From Oscillospiraceae bacterium (GTDB lineage Bacteria; Bacillota; Clostridia; Oscillospirales; Oscillospiraceae), in assembly GCA_017501695.1 (NCBI GenBank), contig JAFVWL010000005.1, positions 62,001 to 126,000 on the forward strand: a stretch of DNA of 64,000 nucleotides, in the 5' to 3' direction. Within the stretch, counting starts at the first letter, position 1. Each line of letters begins with the position of its first letter. Below the pieces are notes generated by a model. That model was not told the origin of the DNA. It searched no databases and saw only the letters and a program-made list of their open reading frames with translations. This document shows positions 49,174 through 58,009 of the stretch, piece after piece. A program made the position numbers and the translations under genes.

Positions 49174-49320
49174 ATGTCATTGCGAGGAGCCGCCCAAAAG
49201 GCGGCGACGTGGCAATCCGCATCCCCTAAAACCTGCGGTTTTAGGCGCACTTTCAGCAAAAACGAAACATTTTGGAGAACGGATTCCCACGCCAGTGTGA
49301 GCACTGGCTCGGAATGACGT
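49174..49320. repeat. Composite palindromic intergenic repeat, copy 2
   Basis: A 147-base element beginning ATGTCATTGCGAGGAGC and ending GGAATGACGT. The left arm has the stem CCGCC/GGCGG with loop CAAAA, then CGACGTGGCAATC. The right arm has the stem CCAGTG/CACTGG. It follows the same plan as the elements at 30036 and 58010 and lies in the gap between pfkA and xerD. Confidence 0.75.
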
Positions 49321-49345
49321 GGTTTTTCGACATGTCAAATCAAAC

Positions 49346-49388
49346 GAAAAAAGGTCTGCACTTCCCTTTTGGGATTTGCAGACCTTTT
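49346..49388 (-). terminator. Two-tier terminator of xerD
   Basis: AAAAGGTCTGCA and TGCAGACCTTTT close an outer stem, and inside it TCCC pairs with GGGA. On the minus strand a T run follows. Confidence 0.85.
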
Positions 49389-50271
49389 ATGCTTTGGGAT
49401 GACATTTTTCGTAGACATTTTTCAGCTTCTGGTTGATCATGTGGGTGTACATCTGGGTGGAGGAAATGTCGCTGTGGCCCATGAGCTCCTGAACGGAGCC
49501 AATGTCCGCGCCGTTTTCCAGCAGATGCACCGCGAAGCTGTGCCGCAGGGTGTGGGGCGTAATTTCCTTGTCAATATGGGCGGTGTCCTGATAGTGCTTC
49601 AGGATCTTCCAGAAGCCCTGGCGGCTCATGCGGACACCGTTGACATTGACGAACAGGGCCTGTTCCCGGGGATCCGCCAGCATCCCTGCCCGGACATCCC
49701 GGACGTACACAGTCAGGGCCCGCAGGGCGGCGGGATACAGGGGGATGGCACGGCTCTTGCGGGAACCGGAGCACTTGATGATCCCCTGCTCCAGGTTCAC
49801 ATCCTCCATGTTCAGGTCGATAAGCTCCGTGACCCGGATGCCCGTGGCATACATGACCTCCAGCATGGCCTTATCCCGGAAGCCCTTGGGGTCCACGCAG
49901 ACCGGCTGGGCCAGCAGAAGCTCGATCTCCCGGCCAGTCAGGATCTGGGGCATTTTCTTCTCACCCCGCTCGATCTTGATGCTGGTGACCGGAGTCTGCT
50001 CCAGGAAGCCCGTGGAGACCACGTAGGCATAGAAGTTCTTCAGGCTGGCCAGGTTCCGGGACTTGGTGGCGGCGCTGCGGCCTTCCGTGTCCAGATGCTC
50101 CAGATAATCGCTGATATTCCGTTGTGACGCGTCCACCACATCGACCCCCTCGGTATTCCGGAGCCAGTCGGAAAACTGCCGGATGTCCCGCATATAGGAG
50201 GAAACGGTGTTGGAGGATGCCTGTTTTACCTTGGTCAGGTAATTCTCATAGGCGGCGATCAGATCCAACAT
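49387..50271 (-). CDS. xerD: Site-specific tyrosine recombinase XerD
   Basis: XerD acts with XerC at dif to resolve chromosome dimers. The 294-residue product shows the core-binding domain (YENYLTKVKQASSNTVSSYMRDIRQF) and the catalytic residues: arginine in ATGIRVTEL, HTLRHSFA, LMGHSDI and the tyrosine in STQMYTH. SRKSRAIPL supplies the hairpin lysine/arginine region. I start at the ATG at 50271 (AAAGG 11 bases upstream); a GTG 27 bases earlier overlaps the preceding gene. A second tyrosine recombinase is present at 42880. Confidence 0.9.
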   Translation of the reverse strand: MLDLIAAYENYLTKVKQASSNTVSSYMRDIRQFSDWLRNTEGVDVVDASQRNISDYLEHLDTEGRSAATKSRNLASLKNFYAYVVSTGFLEQTPVTSIKIERGEKKMPQILTGREIELLLAQPVCVDPKGFRDKAMLEVMYATGIRVTELIDLNMEDVNLEQGIIKCSGSRKSRAIPLYPAALRALTVYVRDVRAGMLADPREQALFVNVNGVRMSRQGFWKILKHYQDTAHIDKEITPHTLRHSFAVHLLENGADIGSVQELMGHSDISSTQMYTHMINQKLKNVYEKCHPKA

Positions 50272-50294
50272 GAAATTGCGTACCTTTCTTCTTT

Positions 50295-50813
50295 TCACTC
50301 AAACAGCATCGCCAGAAACGGCGAAACATAACAATACTCCAGGGCCCCGGCCAAAATGCCCCAAAGGGCGCAGACCGAAAAGGCATAGGCAGATTTTTCG
50401 CGCCGGTCCGCAAGGTACAGCCATAGCCACAGCAGCAGCGGAGCCGTGATCCACCGGGAAACCAGCAGCAAACGAATCAGCCAGCCGGCGGATCCGAAGG
50501 AAAGTTCCACCAGGCAAGCACAAGCGGAAAACAAAAACGCTTTGCAAAATGCCAGGAGTACCAACAGCTCCAGCCGGGAAATCAAAACCGCAAAGGCGGT
50601 AAGAAGAAAAGGAAAGCAATAAACCGCCAGGATCCCAACGATCGACACAGGCTGAGAAAGGGCGCTGCGCATCAAAGAAACAAAACCGGATCCGTAAGAC
50701 GATCCAAACCAAAGCCCCGCGAACAGTCCCAAAACCCAGGCCGGAAGAATCAGGCTCCTGCAAGAAAAAGGCCGACGGGACAGCAAATTCAACGCGTCCA
50801 TTTTGATGAACAT
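50295..50813 (-). CDS. Hypothetical membrane protein at the spoIIM position
   Basis: I do not recognise the sequence of this 172-residue protein with certainty. It has about five hydrophobic helices, starting at LPAWVLGLFAGLWFGSSYG and VGILAVYCFPFLLTAFAVLI. In Firmicutes the genes upstream of xerD often include spoIIM, a sporulation membrane protein of similar size and helix number, so a highly divergent SpoIIM is a possibility, but no conserved motif was confirmed. GGAGG lies 7 bases before the ATG. It overlaps the xerD upstream region by a few bases. Confidence 0.6.
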   Translation of the reverse strand: MFIKMDALNLLSRRPFSCRSLILPAWVLGLFAGLWFGSSYGSGFVSLMRSALSQPVSIVGILAVYCFPFLLTAFAVLISRLELLVLLAFCKAFLFSACACLVELSFGSAGWLIRLLLVSRWITAPLLLWLWLYLADRREKSAYAFSVCALWGILAGALEYCYVSPFLAMLFE

Positions 50814-51176
50814 CCGGAAACCTCCATAATCTCGAAATCACAATTAAAAGAAAAGAATTATGGAGCAGGAATCACACAATGGACATAGAAATGCCTTGGT
50901 AATCAGATTGCATGAATACTATACTCCAAAATCAATGAAATTTCAAGCAGTTTTGGATAAAATTACAATTTTTGTAGATTATGCCGATTTTTATGTCAAC
51001 ACAATTATGTCAACTCCCGAAACCATTATCCGATAGGCCTTTATCATTTTCAACTATTTTGCAAGATGTTGCGTGTAATTATCGATAACGGCACTAAATG
51101 TAGGTTTTGCAAGTTTTCCTGCACTCACTGTCGTGCGGGTAAGGATAATTTACCTATCCCGTAATTTTTGTACAAC
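50814..51176. other. AT-rich gene-free stretch
   Basis: A 363-base stretch, clearly more AT-rich than its surroundings, between two minus-strand membrane-protein genes. It holds the promoter at 50918-50946. I see no supported gene, RNA or repeat in the rest. Confidence 0.6.
50918..50946 (-). promoter_or_regulatory. Promoter upstream of the membrane protein-xerD genes
   Basis: On the minus strand TTGAAA (50941-50946) and TATAGT (50918-50923) are 17 bases apart, 105 bases before the start at 50813. Confidence 0.65.
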
Positions 51177-51605
51177 TTAACCATAATGCCGCTTTTTTCT
51201 CCGGATGCCCCTTCTCACCTTTCCGCCCCAGGGGACCAGCGCCGCGCACAGACTGCCGCCCAGGACCGCCAGAGCGGTGACCCCTGCTCCGCTGACACTG
51301 CCGCCAAAAAGAAGACCGTTGACCAGCAACAAAAGCAGGAAATCAGCGGTTCCGTGAATTGCGGACACCACCAGGTATCTGCGTTTGATCACCGCACAGC
51401 TCCCGGCCGCCCCCAGGAAGGACGATATCAGCAGCACCGCCAGAGCGCCGTAGCCCAAACCCTCCGCGCCTAGATACTCCCCCTGGATCAGCCAGGCCAC
51501 CAGAGCGCAGCCCCCGGCTGTGGCTGCGGCGGTCAGACCAAGCCCCAATCCGATCCCTGCCGGCATGGACCAGGCACGGCCCGTGACTTTTTGATTCGCT
51601 ACCAT
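51177..51605 (-). CDS. TIGR04086 family membrane protein (YrzE-like)
   Basis: A 142-residue membrane protein with four hydrophobic helices, rich in Gly and Ala, similar in size and helix spacing to the TIGR04086/YrzE family of small Firmicutes membrane proteins of unknown function. The pattern includes a helix-loop with GLGYGALAVLLISSFLGAAGSCAVIKRRYL and a basic C-terminus (KVRRGIRRKKRHYG). GGGGAGAGGG precedes the ATG. The C-terminal tail is positively charged, so it should face the cytoplasm. Confidence 0.7.
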   Translation of the reverse strand: MVANQKVTGRAWSMPAGIGLGLGLTAAATAGGCALVAWLIQGEYLGAEGLGYGALAVLLISSFLGAAGSCAVIKRRYLVVSAIHGTADFLLLLLVNGLLFGGSVSGAGVTALAVLGGSLCAALVPWGGKVRRGIRRKKRHYG

Positions 51606-51649
51606 TTCCCTCTCCCCTTTCGGTCAAGCCTATGCCTCTCCGGGGACAA

Positions 51650-51676
51650 AAAGAACCGGACCCCACAGGGTCCGGT
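51650..51676 (-). terminator. Terminator of the coaD-coiled-coil genes
   Basis: ACCGGACCC (51655-51663) and GGGTCCGGT (51668-51676) pair perfectly around CACA. On the minus strand TTCTTTTTG follows. Confidence 0.88.
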
Positions 51677-51691
51677 TTCAAAAAGAATGGC

Positions 51692-52192
51692 TTATTCCTC
51701 AGTGACGGTGACGCCGGCCTTCTTCTCCTGAGCCTCCACCAGAGCCTTGAACTTGGCCCGGGTATCCTGAACCTCAGACAGAGAGATGGCGATGGCTTCC
51801 TCGGTGCGGCGCAGAGCGTCGTCCATGTAGTCGTTGCTGGCCTTGCGGAGCTGAGCCATGCGGACCTGGGTCTGCAGGACCATTTCCTGGCACTGACGCT
51901 TGGCCTCCTGATAGATGGCTTCCTGGGTCACCATCTGCTTGGCTTCCTCCTGAGCCTTGCTGATGATGGACTCAGCTTCCCGGCGGGCCTGACCGATGAG
52001 CTCGTTGCGGGATTCCACGATAGCCTTGGACTGCTTCAGCTCGCCGGGCAGCCGGGCGATGATCTCGTCCAGCATATCCAGAGCCTTGTCCCGTTCCAGC
52101 ATGCACTTGTCAGCGGACAGGGGGACGTTCTTGGCGTCCTGGATCAGGTCATATAGGGAATTGATGATCTCCTCAATGTGCTGTTCATTCAT
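51692..52192 (-). CDS. Coiled-coil protein of unknown function
   Basis: A 166-residue, almost fully helical, acidic protein. The middle (KSKAIVESRNELIGQARREAESIISKAQEEAKQMVTQEAIYQEAKRQ-type text) resembles the coiled coils of ATP synthase b-subunit or DivIVA-like proteins, and no membrane anchor is present. The ATG at 52192 lies 8 bases inside the coaD 3' end and has AGGAAAAG upstream; a longer in-frame opening would lie within coaD and is rejected. Position after coaD is typical for small DivIVA-like or ATPase-like proteins in Clostridia, but the role is unknown. Confidence 0.75.
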   Translation of the reverse strand: MNEQHIEEIINSLYDLIQDAKNVPLSADKCMLERDKALDMLDEIIARLPGELKQSKAIVESRNELIGQARREAESIISKAQEEAKQMVTQEAIYQEAKRQCQEMVLQTQVRMAQLRKASNDYMDDALRRTEEAIAISLSEVQDTRAKFKALVEAQEKKAGVTVTEE

Positions 52193-52694
52193 GTTTTTCT
52201 TTTCCTCCTTGACGGTTTTGTATGATACGTTTTTTGAAATCCGGAATGATCTGCTCCGGCAGGAAGTCCGAGAGGTCCACGTCATAGCCTCCCAGCTCCT
52301 TAACCACGCTGGAGCTTAAATACATATGCTGGTGTTCCGCGGTCAGGAACATGGTATCCAGATTGGGATTGATCTTGTGATTGATCAGGGCCATCTGGAA
52401 TTCGTTTTCAAAGTCCGAACCGGCCCGCAGGCCCTTGACGATGACCTCGATGCCCCGGTTGGCGGCATATTCCGCCAGGAGCTCCCCGGAACAGTCCACT
52501 TCCACATTGGGCAGGTCCGCTGTGACCCGGCGGATCATGTCCACCCGCTCTTCCTGGGTAAACATTGGCTTCTTGCCGGCGTTGACCATAACACACACGA
52601 TCAGTTTATCGAAAATATTGGCAGCCCGGCGAATGATGTTCAGATGGCCGCTGGTGACCGGGTCAAAGCTGCCGGGGTAAATGGCAGTTTTCAT
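52185..52694 (-). CDS. coaD: Phosphopantetheine adenylyltransferase
   Basis: CoaD catalyses the penultimate step of coenzyme A synthesis, joining 4'-phosphopantetheine to AMP. The 169-residue protein begins MKTAIYPGSFDPVTSGHLNII with the nucleotidyltransferase HxGH-type TSGH motif. It continues with VKGLRAGSDFENEFQMALINH and the YLSSSVVKELGGYDVDLSDFLP signature. It overlaps rsmD by 4 bases, an arrangement common in Firmicutes. Confidence 0.97.
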   Translation of the reverse strand: MKTAIYPGSFDPVTSGHLNIIRRAANIFDKLIVCVMVNAGKKPMFTQEERVDMIRRVTADLPNVEVDCSGELLAEYAANRGIEVIVKGLRAGSDFENEFQMALINHKINPNLDTMFLTAEHQHMYLSSSVVKELGGYDVDLSDFLPEQIIPDFKKRIIQNRQGGKEKHE

Positions 52695-53254
52695 AGTGTT
52701 TCCTCATTCGTTTCGTCTTTCCGGTAGACGGTCAGGAGCGTATTCCCGTATTTATAATCCCGGGAGCGGGTGTAGCCGGGAAATTCCCATGGCAATTCCT
52801 TCCCCAACGGGCGCTCTGCGACTATTATACCACCAGATTGCAAAATGTCAATTTCCGTAATCATTTTTAGGGAATTTTCCAGAAAAACTTCGGCATATGG
52901 CGGGTCCAGCAGAATGATTTGGAATTTTTCCCGGCACCGCTTCAGGTAGTCCAGGTAGTCGCTGCGGACCACCCGGCCCCGGTTTTCCAGCCGGGTCCGG
53001 CGCAGATTCTCCCGGATCAGGCGGCAGGCATCCTCCCGGGCATCCACAAATACCGCTTCCCTGGCTCCCCGGCTCAGGGCTTCAATGCCAAGCTGTCCGG
53101 TGCCGCCGAAGAGGTCCAGGACTCTGGCCCCGGGAATTTCAAACTGGATGATGCTGAACAAGGCTTCCTTCACCCGGTCCGTGGTGGGCCGGGTCTGCAT
53201 TCCCTCCGGGGTCTTCAGCACCACACCCCGGGCGGTTCCTGTGATCACACGCAT
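52691..53254 (-). CDS. rsmD: 16S rRNA (guanine(966)-N(2))-methyltransferase RsmD
   Basis: RsmD methylates G966 of 16S rRNA. The 187-residue enzyme starts MRVITGTARGVVLKTPEG and TRPTTDRVKEALFSII, has the SAM motif VLDLFGGTGQLGIEALSRGA and the catalytic LLDPPYAE. It overlaps coaD by 4 bases and comes 3 bases after the uvrC stop. The short tail (DETNEETL) is normal. Confidence 0.96.
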   Translation of the reverse strand: MRVITGTARGVVLKTPEGMQTRPTTDRVKEALFSIIQFEIPGARVLDLFGGTGQLGIEALSRGAREAVFVDAREDACRLIRENLRRTRLENRGRVVRSDYLDYLKRCREKFQIILLDPPYAEVFLENSLKMITEIDILQSGGIIVAERPLGKELPWEFPGYTRSRDYKYGNTLLTVYRKDETNEETL

Positions 53255-53257
53255 GAC

Positions 53258-55075
53258 TCACGCCTCCTTTTGCCGAAAATGTTCATACACCGCCATGGCC
53301 GCATCCCGGGGCAGGATCCGCTCCAGCTCCGCCAGAGATGCCTGACCGATGGCCGTCAGGGATTTGAAGGTTTTCAGAAGCTCCTGCTTCCGCTTGGGGC
53401 CGATGCCCGGGATTCCGTCCAGCTCCGAATACCGCAGACGCTTGCTGCGGAGCTTCCGGTGGTAGGTAATGGCGAAGCGGTGGGTCTCCTCCTGGATGGT
53501 GCCGACGAAGGCGAACACCGCCTGGTTGTTGTCGATGCGGATCTCCCGGCCGTCCGGCGTCACCAGGGCCCGGGTACGGTGCCGGTCGTCCTTGACCATG
53601 CCGAACACCGGGATGTCCAGTTCCAGGTCCCTCAGGACCTCCAGCGCCACACAGGCATGGGTCACGCCGCCGTCGATAAGCAGCAGGTCCGGCTTTTGTT
53701 CAAAGCCCTTGTCCCCTGCCGTAAAATGGACGAACCGCCGCCGGACCACCTGGGCCATGGAGGCGTAGTCGTCCTGATCCGAAAGTCCCTCCACCTGGAA
53801 GCGTTTATAGTCACTTTTCCGGGGCTTGCCGTCCTGGAACACCACCATGCTGGCTACGATGTCCGTGCCGGAGATGTTGGAAATGTCGAAGCTCTCGATG
53901 CGCCCAGGGGGCTCCATGGCCAGCATTTTCCCCAGGAGGGTCAGGGTGCCGGAGGTCTTTTCCTCCCGGGAGGTGGCCCGCTGGGCTTCCTCCAGGGCAT
54001 TCTTCTTTGCCAGCTCCACCAGCCGCACATTGTCCCCCCGCTGGGGGATCCGCAGCTTAGGCTTTCTTCCGAACTGCTGTTCCAGAAGCTGGGCGAACAG
54101 CTCGCTGTCTTCGATTTCAAAGGGCAGCAGCACGATCTTCGGGGCCATACCCCGGCTCAGGTAATACTGCTTCATCAGGCTGGACACCGCGGCTTCCGGA
54201 TCGTCCGGCACCGGGAAGACCTCGTAATCCTTGTCCAGCAGATTACCCCCGGAAAAATGGAGCACGGCAAAGCAGGCCTTGGCTTCCGTCTGGGCGTAGC
54301 CCACCACATCCGTATCCGCCAGACTCAGGGCGGTAACCAATTGCTTTTGGCTCAGACTCTCCACGGCGTTGAGCCGGTCCCGGAGACTGGCAGCCAGTTC
54401 AAATTCCAGATTCTCCGCGGCGGTGAGCATTTGTTCCCTGATTTCCTCGGCCACAGCCTTGTAGTTTCCGGACAGAAGCTGCCGGGCCTGTTCCATGCGT
54501 CCGCGGTAATCCAGGAAGCTCTTCCCCTCCTGACACCAGCCCTCGCACTGGTTCATGTGATAATTCAGACAGGGCCTTCCCTTCCCCACATCCCTGGGAA
54601 ATTGCTTGTGGCAGCCGGGAAGCTTCAGGGTCAGCCGGATGGCTTCCAGGATGGCGTTGGTCACGCCCCGGCTTCCATAGGGGCCGAAATACTCCGCCCC
54701 ATCGTCTGCGATTTTGTTGACCAGGGTGATCACCGGATAGGGGTCCTTCCGGTTCAGCCGCAGGTAAGGATAGCCCTTGTCATCCTTCAAAAGAATGTTG
54801 TACTTGGGCATATACCGCTTGATCAGGCTGCATTCCAGTACCAGGGCTTCAAATTCCGAGGCGGCTACGATCACATCGAAATGGTCGATGCGGCTGACCA
54901 TCATCCGGGTCTTGGGAGTATGGGAGGCCGTATCCTGAAAATACTGGCTTACCCGGTTCTTCAATTTTTTCGCCTTGCCCACATAGATGACCTGATTGGT
55001 CTTGTCCCGCATGATGTACACACCGGGCGCATAGGGCAGGGTCAGGGCTTTTTCCTTCAGTTCCTCAAATGTCAT
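53258..55075 (-). CDS. uvrC: UvrABC system protein C
   Basis: UvrC makes the two incisions in nucleotide excision repair. The 605-residue protein has the GIY-YIG endonuclease at the N-terminus (PYAPGVYIMRDKTNQVIYVGKAKKLKNRV), a UVR motif around 200-240, the RNase H-like second nuclease (FDISNISGTDIVASMVVFQDG, LLIDGG, VFGMVKDDRHRT) and C-terminal helix-hairpin-helix motifs (LDGIPGIGPKRKQELLKTF). Length is normal. It reads towards rsmD and coaD, with the HPr-like gene upstream. Confidence 0.97.
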   Translation of the reverse strand: MTFEELKEKALTLPYAPGVYIMRDKTNQVIYVGKAKKLKNRVSQYFQDTASHTPKTRMMVSRIDHFDVIVAASEFEALVLECSLIKRYMPKYNILLKDDKGYPYLRLNRKDPYPVITLVNKIADDGAEYFGPYGSRGVTNAILEAIRLTLKLPGCHKQFPRDVGKGRPCLNYHMNQCEGWCQEGKSFLDYRGRMEQARQLLSGNYKAVAEEIREQMLTAAENLEFELAASLRDRLNAVESLSQKQLVTALSLADTDVVGYAQTEAKACFAVLHFSGGNLLDKDYEVFPVPDDPEAAVSSLMKQYYLSRGMAPKIVLLPFEIEDSELFAQLLEQQFGRKPKLRIPQRGDNVRLVELAKKNALEEAQRATSREEKTSGTLTLLGKMLAMEPPGRIESFDISNISGTDIVASMVVFQDGKPRKSDYKRFQVEGLSDQDDYASMAQVVRRRFVHFTAGDKGFEQKPDLLLIDGGVTHACVALEVLRDLELDIPVFGMVKDDRHRTRALVTPDGREIRIDNNQAVFAFVGTIQEETHRFAITYHRKLRSKRLRYSELDGIPGIGPKRKQELLKTFKSLTAIGQASLAELERILPRDAAMAVYEHFRQKEA

Positions 55076-55086
55076 GGCAGTTCCTA

Positions 55087-55126
55087 TAAAAAACCGCCTC
55101 CATGCGTTCGCGGCAGGGAGGCGGTA
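55087..55126 (-). terminator. Terminator of the HPr-like gene
   Basis: ACCGCCTCC (55093-55101) and GGAGGCGGT (55117-55125) pair, with a 15-base loop. On the minus strand TTTTTTAT follows, before uvrC. Confidence 0.8.
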
Positions 55127-55143
55127 GGTGGGTTGTTAATCGA

Positions 55144-55404
55144 TCAATAAACATCCCGCTGCAGCAGGGCCTCCAGGGCGGTGACAGCAGCTTCAGCGTC
55201 AGGGCCATTGGCGATCAGGGTCACAGTGGCCCCGGTCACGATACCCATGGACATGATGCCCAGCAGACTCTTGGCGTTCATCTTCCGGTTGTCAGACTCC
55301 AGCCAGATGGAGCTGGAAAACTCATTGGCCTTCTGCACGAAATATGTAGCCTGCTTGTTGTGCAGTCCAGACTCGCAGCGAACAACGATTTCCTTATTGT
55401 ACAT
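55144..55404 (-). CDS. HPr family phosphocarrier protein with altered active-site loop
   Basis: An 86-residue HPr-fold protein. With the ATG at 55404 the numbering of the family is preserved: H15 is the phosphorylatable histidine (GLHNKQAT) and S46 the HprK site (AKSLLGIMSMGI). The loop after His15 normally reads HARPA; here it is HNKQA, so the conserved Arg17 is Lys and Pro18 is Gln. It could be a true HPr or a Crh-like regulatory relative. AAGGAG lies 8 bases upstream. No ptsI or hprK gene is in this window. Confidence 0.85.
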   Translation of the reverse strand: MYNKEIVVRCESGLHNKQATYFVQKANEFSSSIWLESDNRKMNAKSLLGIMSMGIVTGATVTLIANGPDAEAAVTALEALLQRDVY

Positions 55405-55535
55405 TCTTAACACTCCTTACGCGCCATGGTTGGTCAGGTCCACGGCTTACTTTCTATATCATAGCAAATTCCGGGGATTTGTCAACTAAGAATTAGATAA
55501 ATGTAACAATAATTCTGTATCTATTTGGTGAATAT

Positions 55536-55563
55536 CCCGGCTGAGGAGCTATCCACAGCCGGG
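55536..55563 (-). terminator. Hairpin downstream of mutS2
   Basis: CCCGGCTG (55536-55543) pairs with CAGCCGGG (55556-55563). The T content after it on the minus strand is low, so this is a tentative terminator of mutS2. Confidence 0.45.
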
Positions 55564-55575
55564 AAAATATGCATT

Positions 55576-57954
55576 TTACTTAAATTCTGCGATGGTAACG
55601 CCGTCTTCGCCCTCACCATAGACCCCAAGCCGGAACTTTTTGATAAACTTGTTCCGCTTCAGTTCCTGATGGACCGCGGCACGGAGCACACCGGTGCCCT
55701 TGCCGTGGATGATGCGGACCGTCTGGCATTTGCTCCGCATGGCCTCGTCCAGATACCGCTCCAGAACACAGATGGCCTCCACGGAGTCCATGCCCCGCAG
55801 GTCCACTTCCGTGGGAGTGGCTTCCAGCTTCATCTCCCGGCCGGAATGCTTGGGACGCTCCTTCTTCTCCTTGTAAGGATTGTCGATTTCCAGCAGGTAC
55901 ACTTCCTCGGGCTTGGCGGTCATTTTCAGAATGCCTGCCTGAAGCTGGTAGGTGCCGTCTTTGTTGATAGCGATGACGGAGGCCCTGGTGCCCAGCTTCA
56001 GAAGTTCCACGGTATCGCCCACCAGGATGCTCCGCTTAGGCTCCGGACGCTTCTGCTCCGGGGCCTTGGTGCGGATCCGGTCTTCGGCTTCGTTCAGGCT
56101 CCGACGCAGCTCCGCCTGCCGCTGGTTGATGCCGGTGGCATCGGCGCTGTCCTGAAGCTGCTTGCGCAGGGCCTTCAGCTCCTCGGCGGCAGCGTTTGCG
56201 GTGCGGCGGGCATCCTCAATGATCTCCTGAGCTTCCTTTCTGGCGGCTTCCATGGCCTTGTCCCGCTCCTTCTGGAGCTGGGCGTTATAGGCCTCGGACT
56301 GCTCTTTGATCTTCTGGGTTTCCTTCCGGAGCCGCTCGGCTTCCAGCCGGGCCGCTTCCATCTGCTGGCGCTGCTGCTCCAACTGGGACAGCACATCCTC
56401 GAAATCCTTGTCGGACTTGCCAACCAGATCGTCGGCTTCCTTCAAAATCACCTCGGACAACCCCAGTTTCCGGGAAATGGCAAAGGCGTTGGATTTGCCG
56501 GGGATGCCGATGAGCAGTTTGTAGGTAGGCCTCAGTGTCTCCACATCGAACTCGCAGGAGGCATTGATGACTCCCTTGGTCTGCATGGCGTAGAGCTTCA
56601 GCTCCGCGTAGTGGGTAGTAGCCACCACACGGCTGCCCATTTTCCGGCAGAATTCGATAATGGCCATGGCCAATGCCGCACCCTCGGCGGGGTCCGTACC
56701 GGCACCCAGCTCGTCAAAGAGCACCAGCGTCCGGTCGTCGCACTGGTCCACCACATCCACGATGGTCCGCATATGGCTGGAGAAGGTGGACAGGCTCTGG
56801 GCAATGGACTGCTCGTCACCGATGTCCGCCAGAATGGCGTCAAATGTGGACAGGGTACTGCCATCCCCGGCGGGAATGTGCAGACCGCATTCGGCCATAA
56901 GGGTCAGCAGGCCCACGGTTTTCAGAGTCACGGTCTTGCCGCCGGTGTTGGGACCGGTGATGATCATGGTGTCAAAATCCGTGCCCAGCCGCAGGGAAAT
57001 GGGCACCACGGACTTGGGATCGATCAGGGGATGCCGGGCGTTGCGCAGCTCCACCCTGCCCCGGTCATTCATCACCGGAGCCCAAGCCCGCATGCGGTAG
57101 GCTAGCTTGGCCTTGGCAAAGATCACATCCAGCCGCACAAGCATGGCAAAGTCCAGGTTGATGGCCTCAGCATAGCCCGCGGCTTCCGCGGAAAGCTCCG
57201 CCAGGATCCGCTCAATTTCCTTTTTCTCCTTCAGCTCCAGCTCCCGCAGGGCGTTGTTGGCGTTGACCGCGGACATGGGCTCGATGAAATAGGTGGAACC
57301 CGTGGCGGAAACATCATGGACCAGGCCCGGCACATCGCTCCGGCATTCGCTCTTCACGGGCACCACATACCGTCCGTCCCGGATGGTAATGATGGGTTCC
57401 CGGAGGTACTTGGCATAAGCCGGAGAGGAAATGACCTTCTGCAGGCTGTCCCGGATCTTGGCGGACTGGACCCGCATATGCCGGCGGATATCGGACAGGG
57501 CGGGAGACGCGTTGTCGGCGATCTCCTCTTCAGAGAGGATGGCGCCGAAAATCTTGTCTTCCAGATATTTGTTGGGGGTCAGGGCATCGAACAGAGGGTT
57601 CAGCACCGTGGGCTTCTCGTCCTCGGACACATAGCCCTTAATATTCCGGGCGCAGCGCAGGACCCCCGCGATCCGCAGCAGCTCCTTGGGCTGCAGGCTG
57701 CCGCCCCGGTTGGCCCGCTCCAAAGAAGCGGACACATCGTAGACCTCGCCAAAGCCGGGATTGCCCTTCCGGGTGCAAAGGTCCGACGCTGCGGTGGTCT
57801 CATCCAGCAGGGCCTGCACATCCTCCAGATCGGACACCGGGCGCAGCCGGGTACAGGCCTCCTTACCCTCCAAAGACCCGGCACATTCCGCAAGAAGCGT
57901 CAGCACCTGGTCCAGCTCCAGCTTTAGGAGGGATTTTTCGTATAATTCAGACAT
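55576..57954 (-). CDS. mutS2: Endonuclease MutS2
   Basis: MutS2 is a MutS-related ATPase with a nuclease tail that suppresses homologous recombination and, as reported for Bacillus, splits collided ribosomes (also called RqcU). The 792-residue protein has the clamp/lever region, Walker A GPNTGGKTVTLK near 333-344, DELGAGTDPAEGAALA, a coiled coil at about 515-640 and a C-terminal Smr domain (VDLRGMDSVEAI...HGKGTGVLR) at about 715-792. The N-terminal mismatch-binding domain of MutS is absent, as expected. Confidence 0.96.
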   Translation of the reverse strand: MSELYEKSLLKLELDQVLTLLAECAGSLEGKEACTRLRPVSDLEDVQALLDETTAASDLCTRKGNPGFGEVYDVSASLERANRGGSLQPKELLRIAGVLRCARNIKGYVSEDEKPTVLNPLFDALTPNKYLEDKIFGAILSEEEIADNASPALSDIRRHMRVQSAKIRDSLQKVISSPAYAKYLREPIITIRDGRYVVPVKSECRSDVPGLVHDVSATGSTYFIEPMSAVNANNALRELELKEKKEIERILAELSAEAAGYAEAINLDFAMLVRLDVIFAKAKLAYRMRAWAPVMNDRGRVELRNARHPLIDPKSVVPISLRLGTDFDTMIITGPNTGGKTVTLKTVGLLTLMAECGLHIPAGDGSTLSTFDAILADIGDEQSIAQSLSTFSSHMRTIVDVVDQCDDRTLVLFDELGAGTDPAEGAALAMAIIEFCRKMGSRVVATTHYAELKLYAMQTKGVINASCEFDVETLRPTYKLLIGIPGKSNAFAISRKLGLSEVILKEADDLVGKSDKDFEDVLSQLEQQRQQMEAARLEAERLRKETQKIKEQSEAYNAQLQKERDKAMEAARKEAQEIIEDARRTANAAAEELKALRKQLQDSADATGINQRQAELRRSLNEAEDRIRTKAPEQKRPEPKRSILVGDTVELLKLGTRASVIAINKDGTYQLQAGILKMTAKPEEVYLLEIDNPYKEKKERPKHSGREMKLEATPTEVDLRGMDSVEAICVLERYLDEAMRSKCQTVRIIHGKGTGVLRAAVHQELKRNKFIKKFRLGVYGEGEDGVTIAEFK

Positions 57955-58009
57955 AAGTAATCTCCAAAATCACATTGATTCGTAGGGTGCGGCATCCTTG
58001 ACGCGCCGT

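Noticed and set aside
52919..55150. A 743-codon plus-strand frame opposite uvrC and rsmD
   Set aside because: It is antisense to two clear genes and has low-complexity composition without domains.
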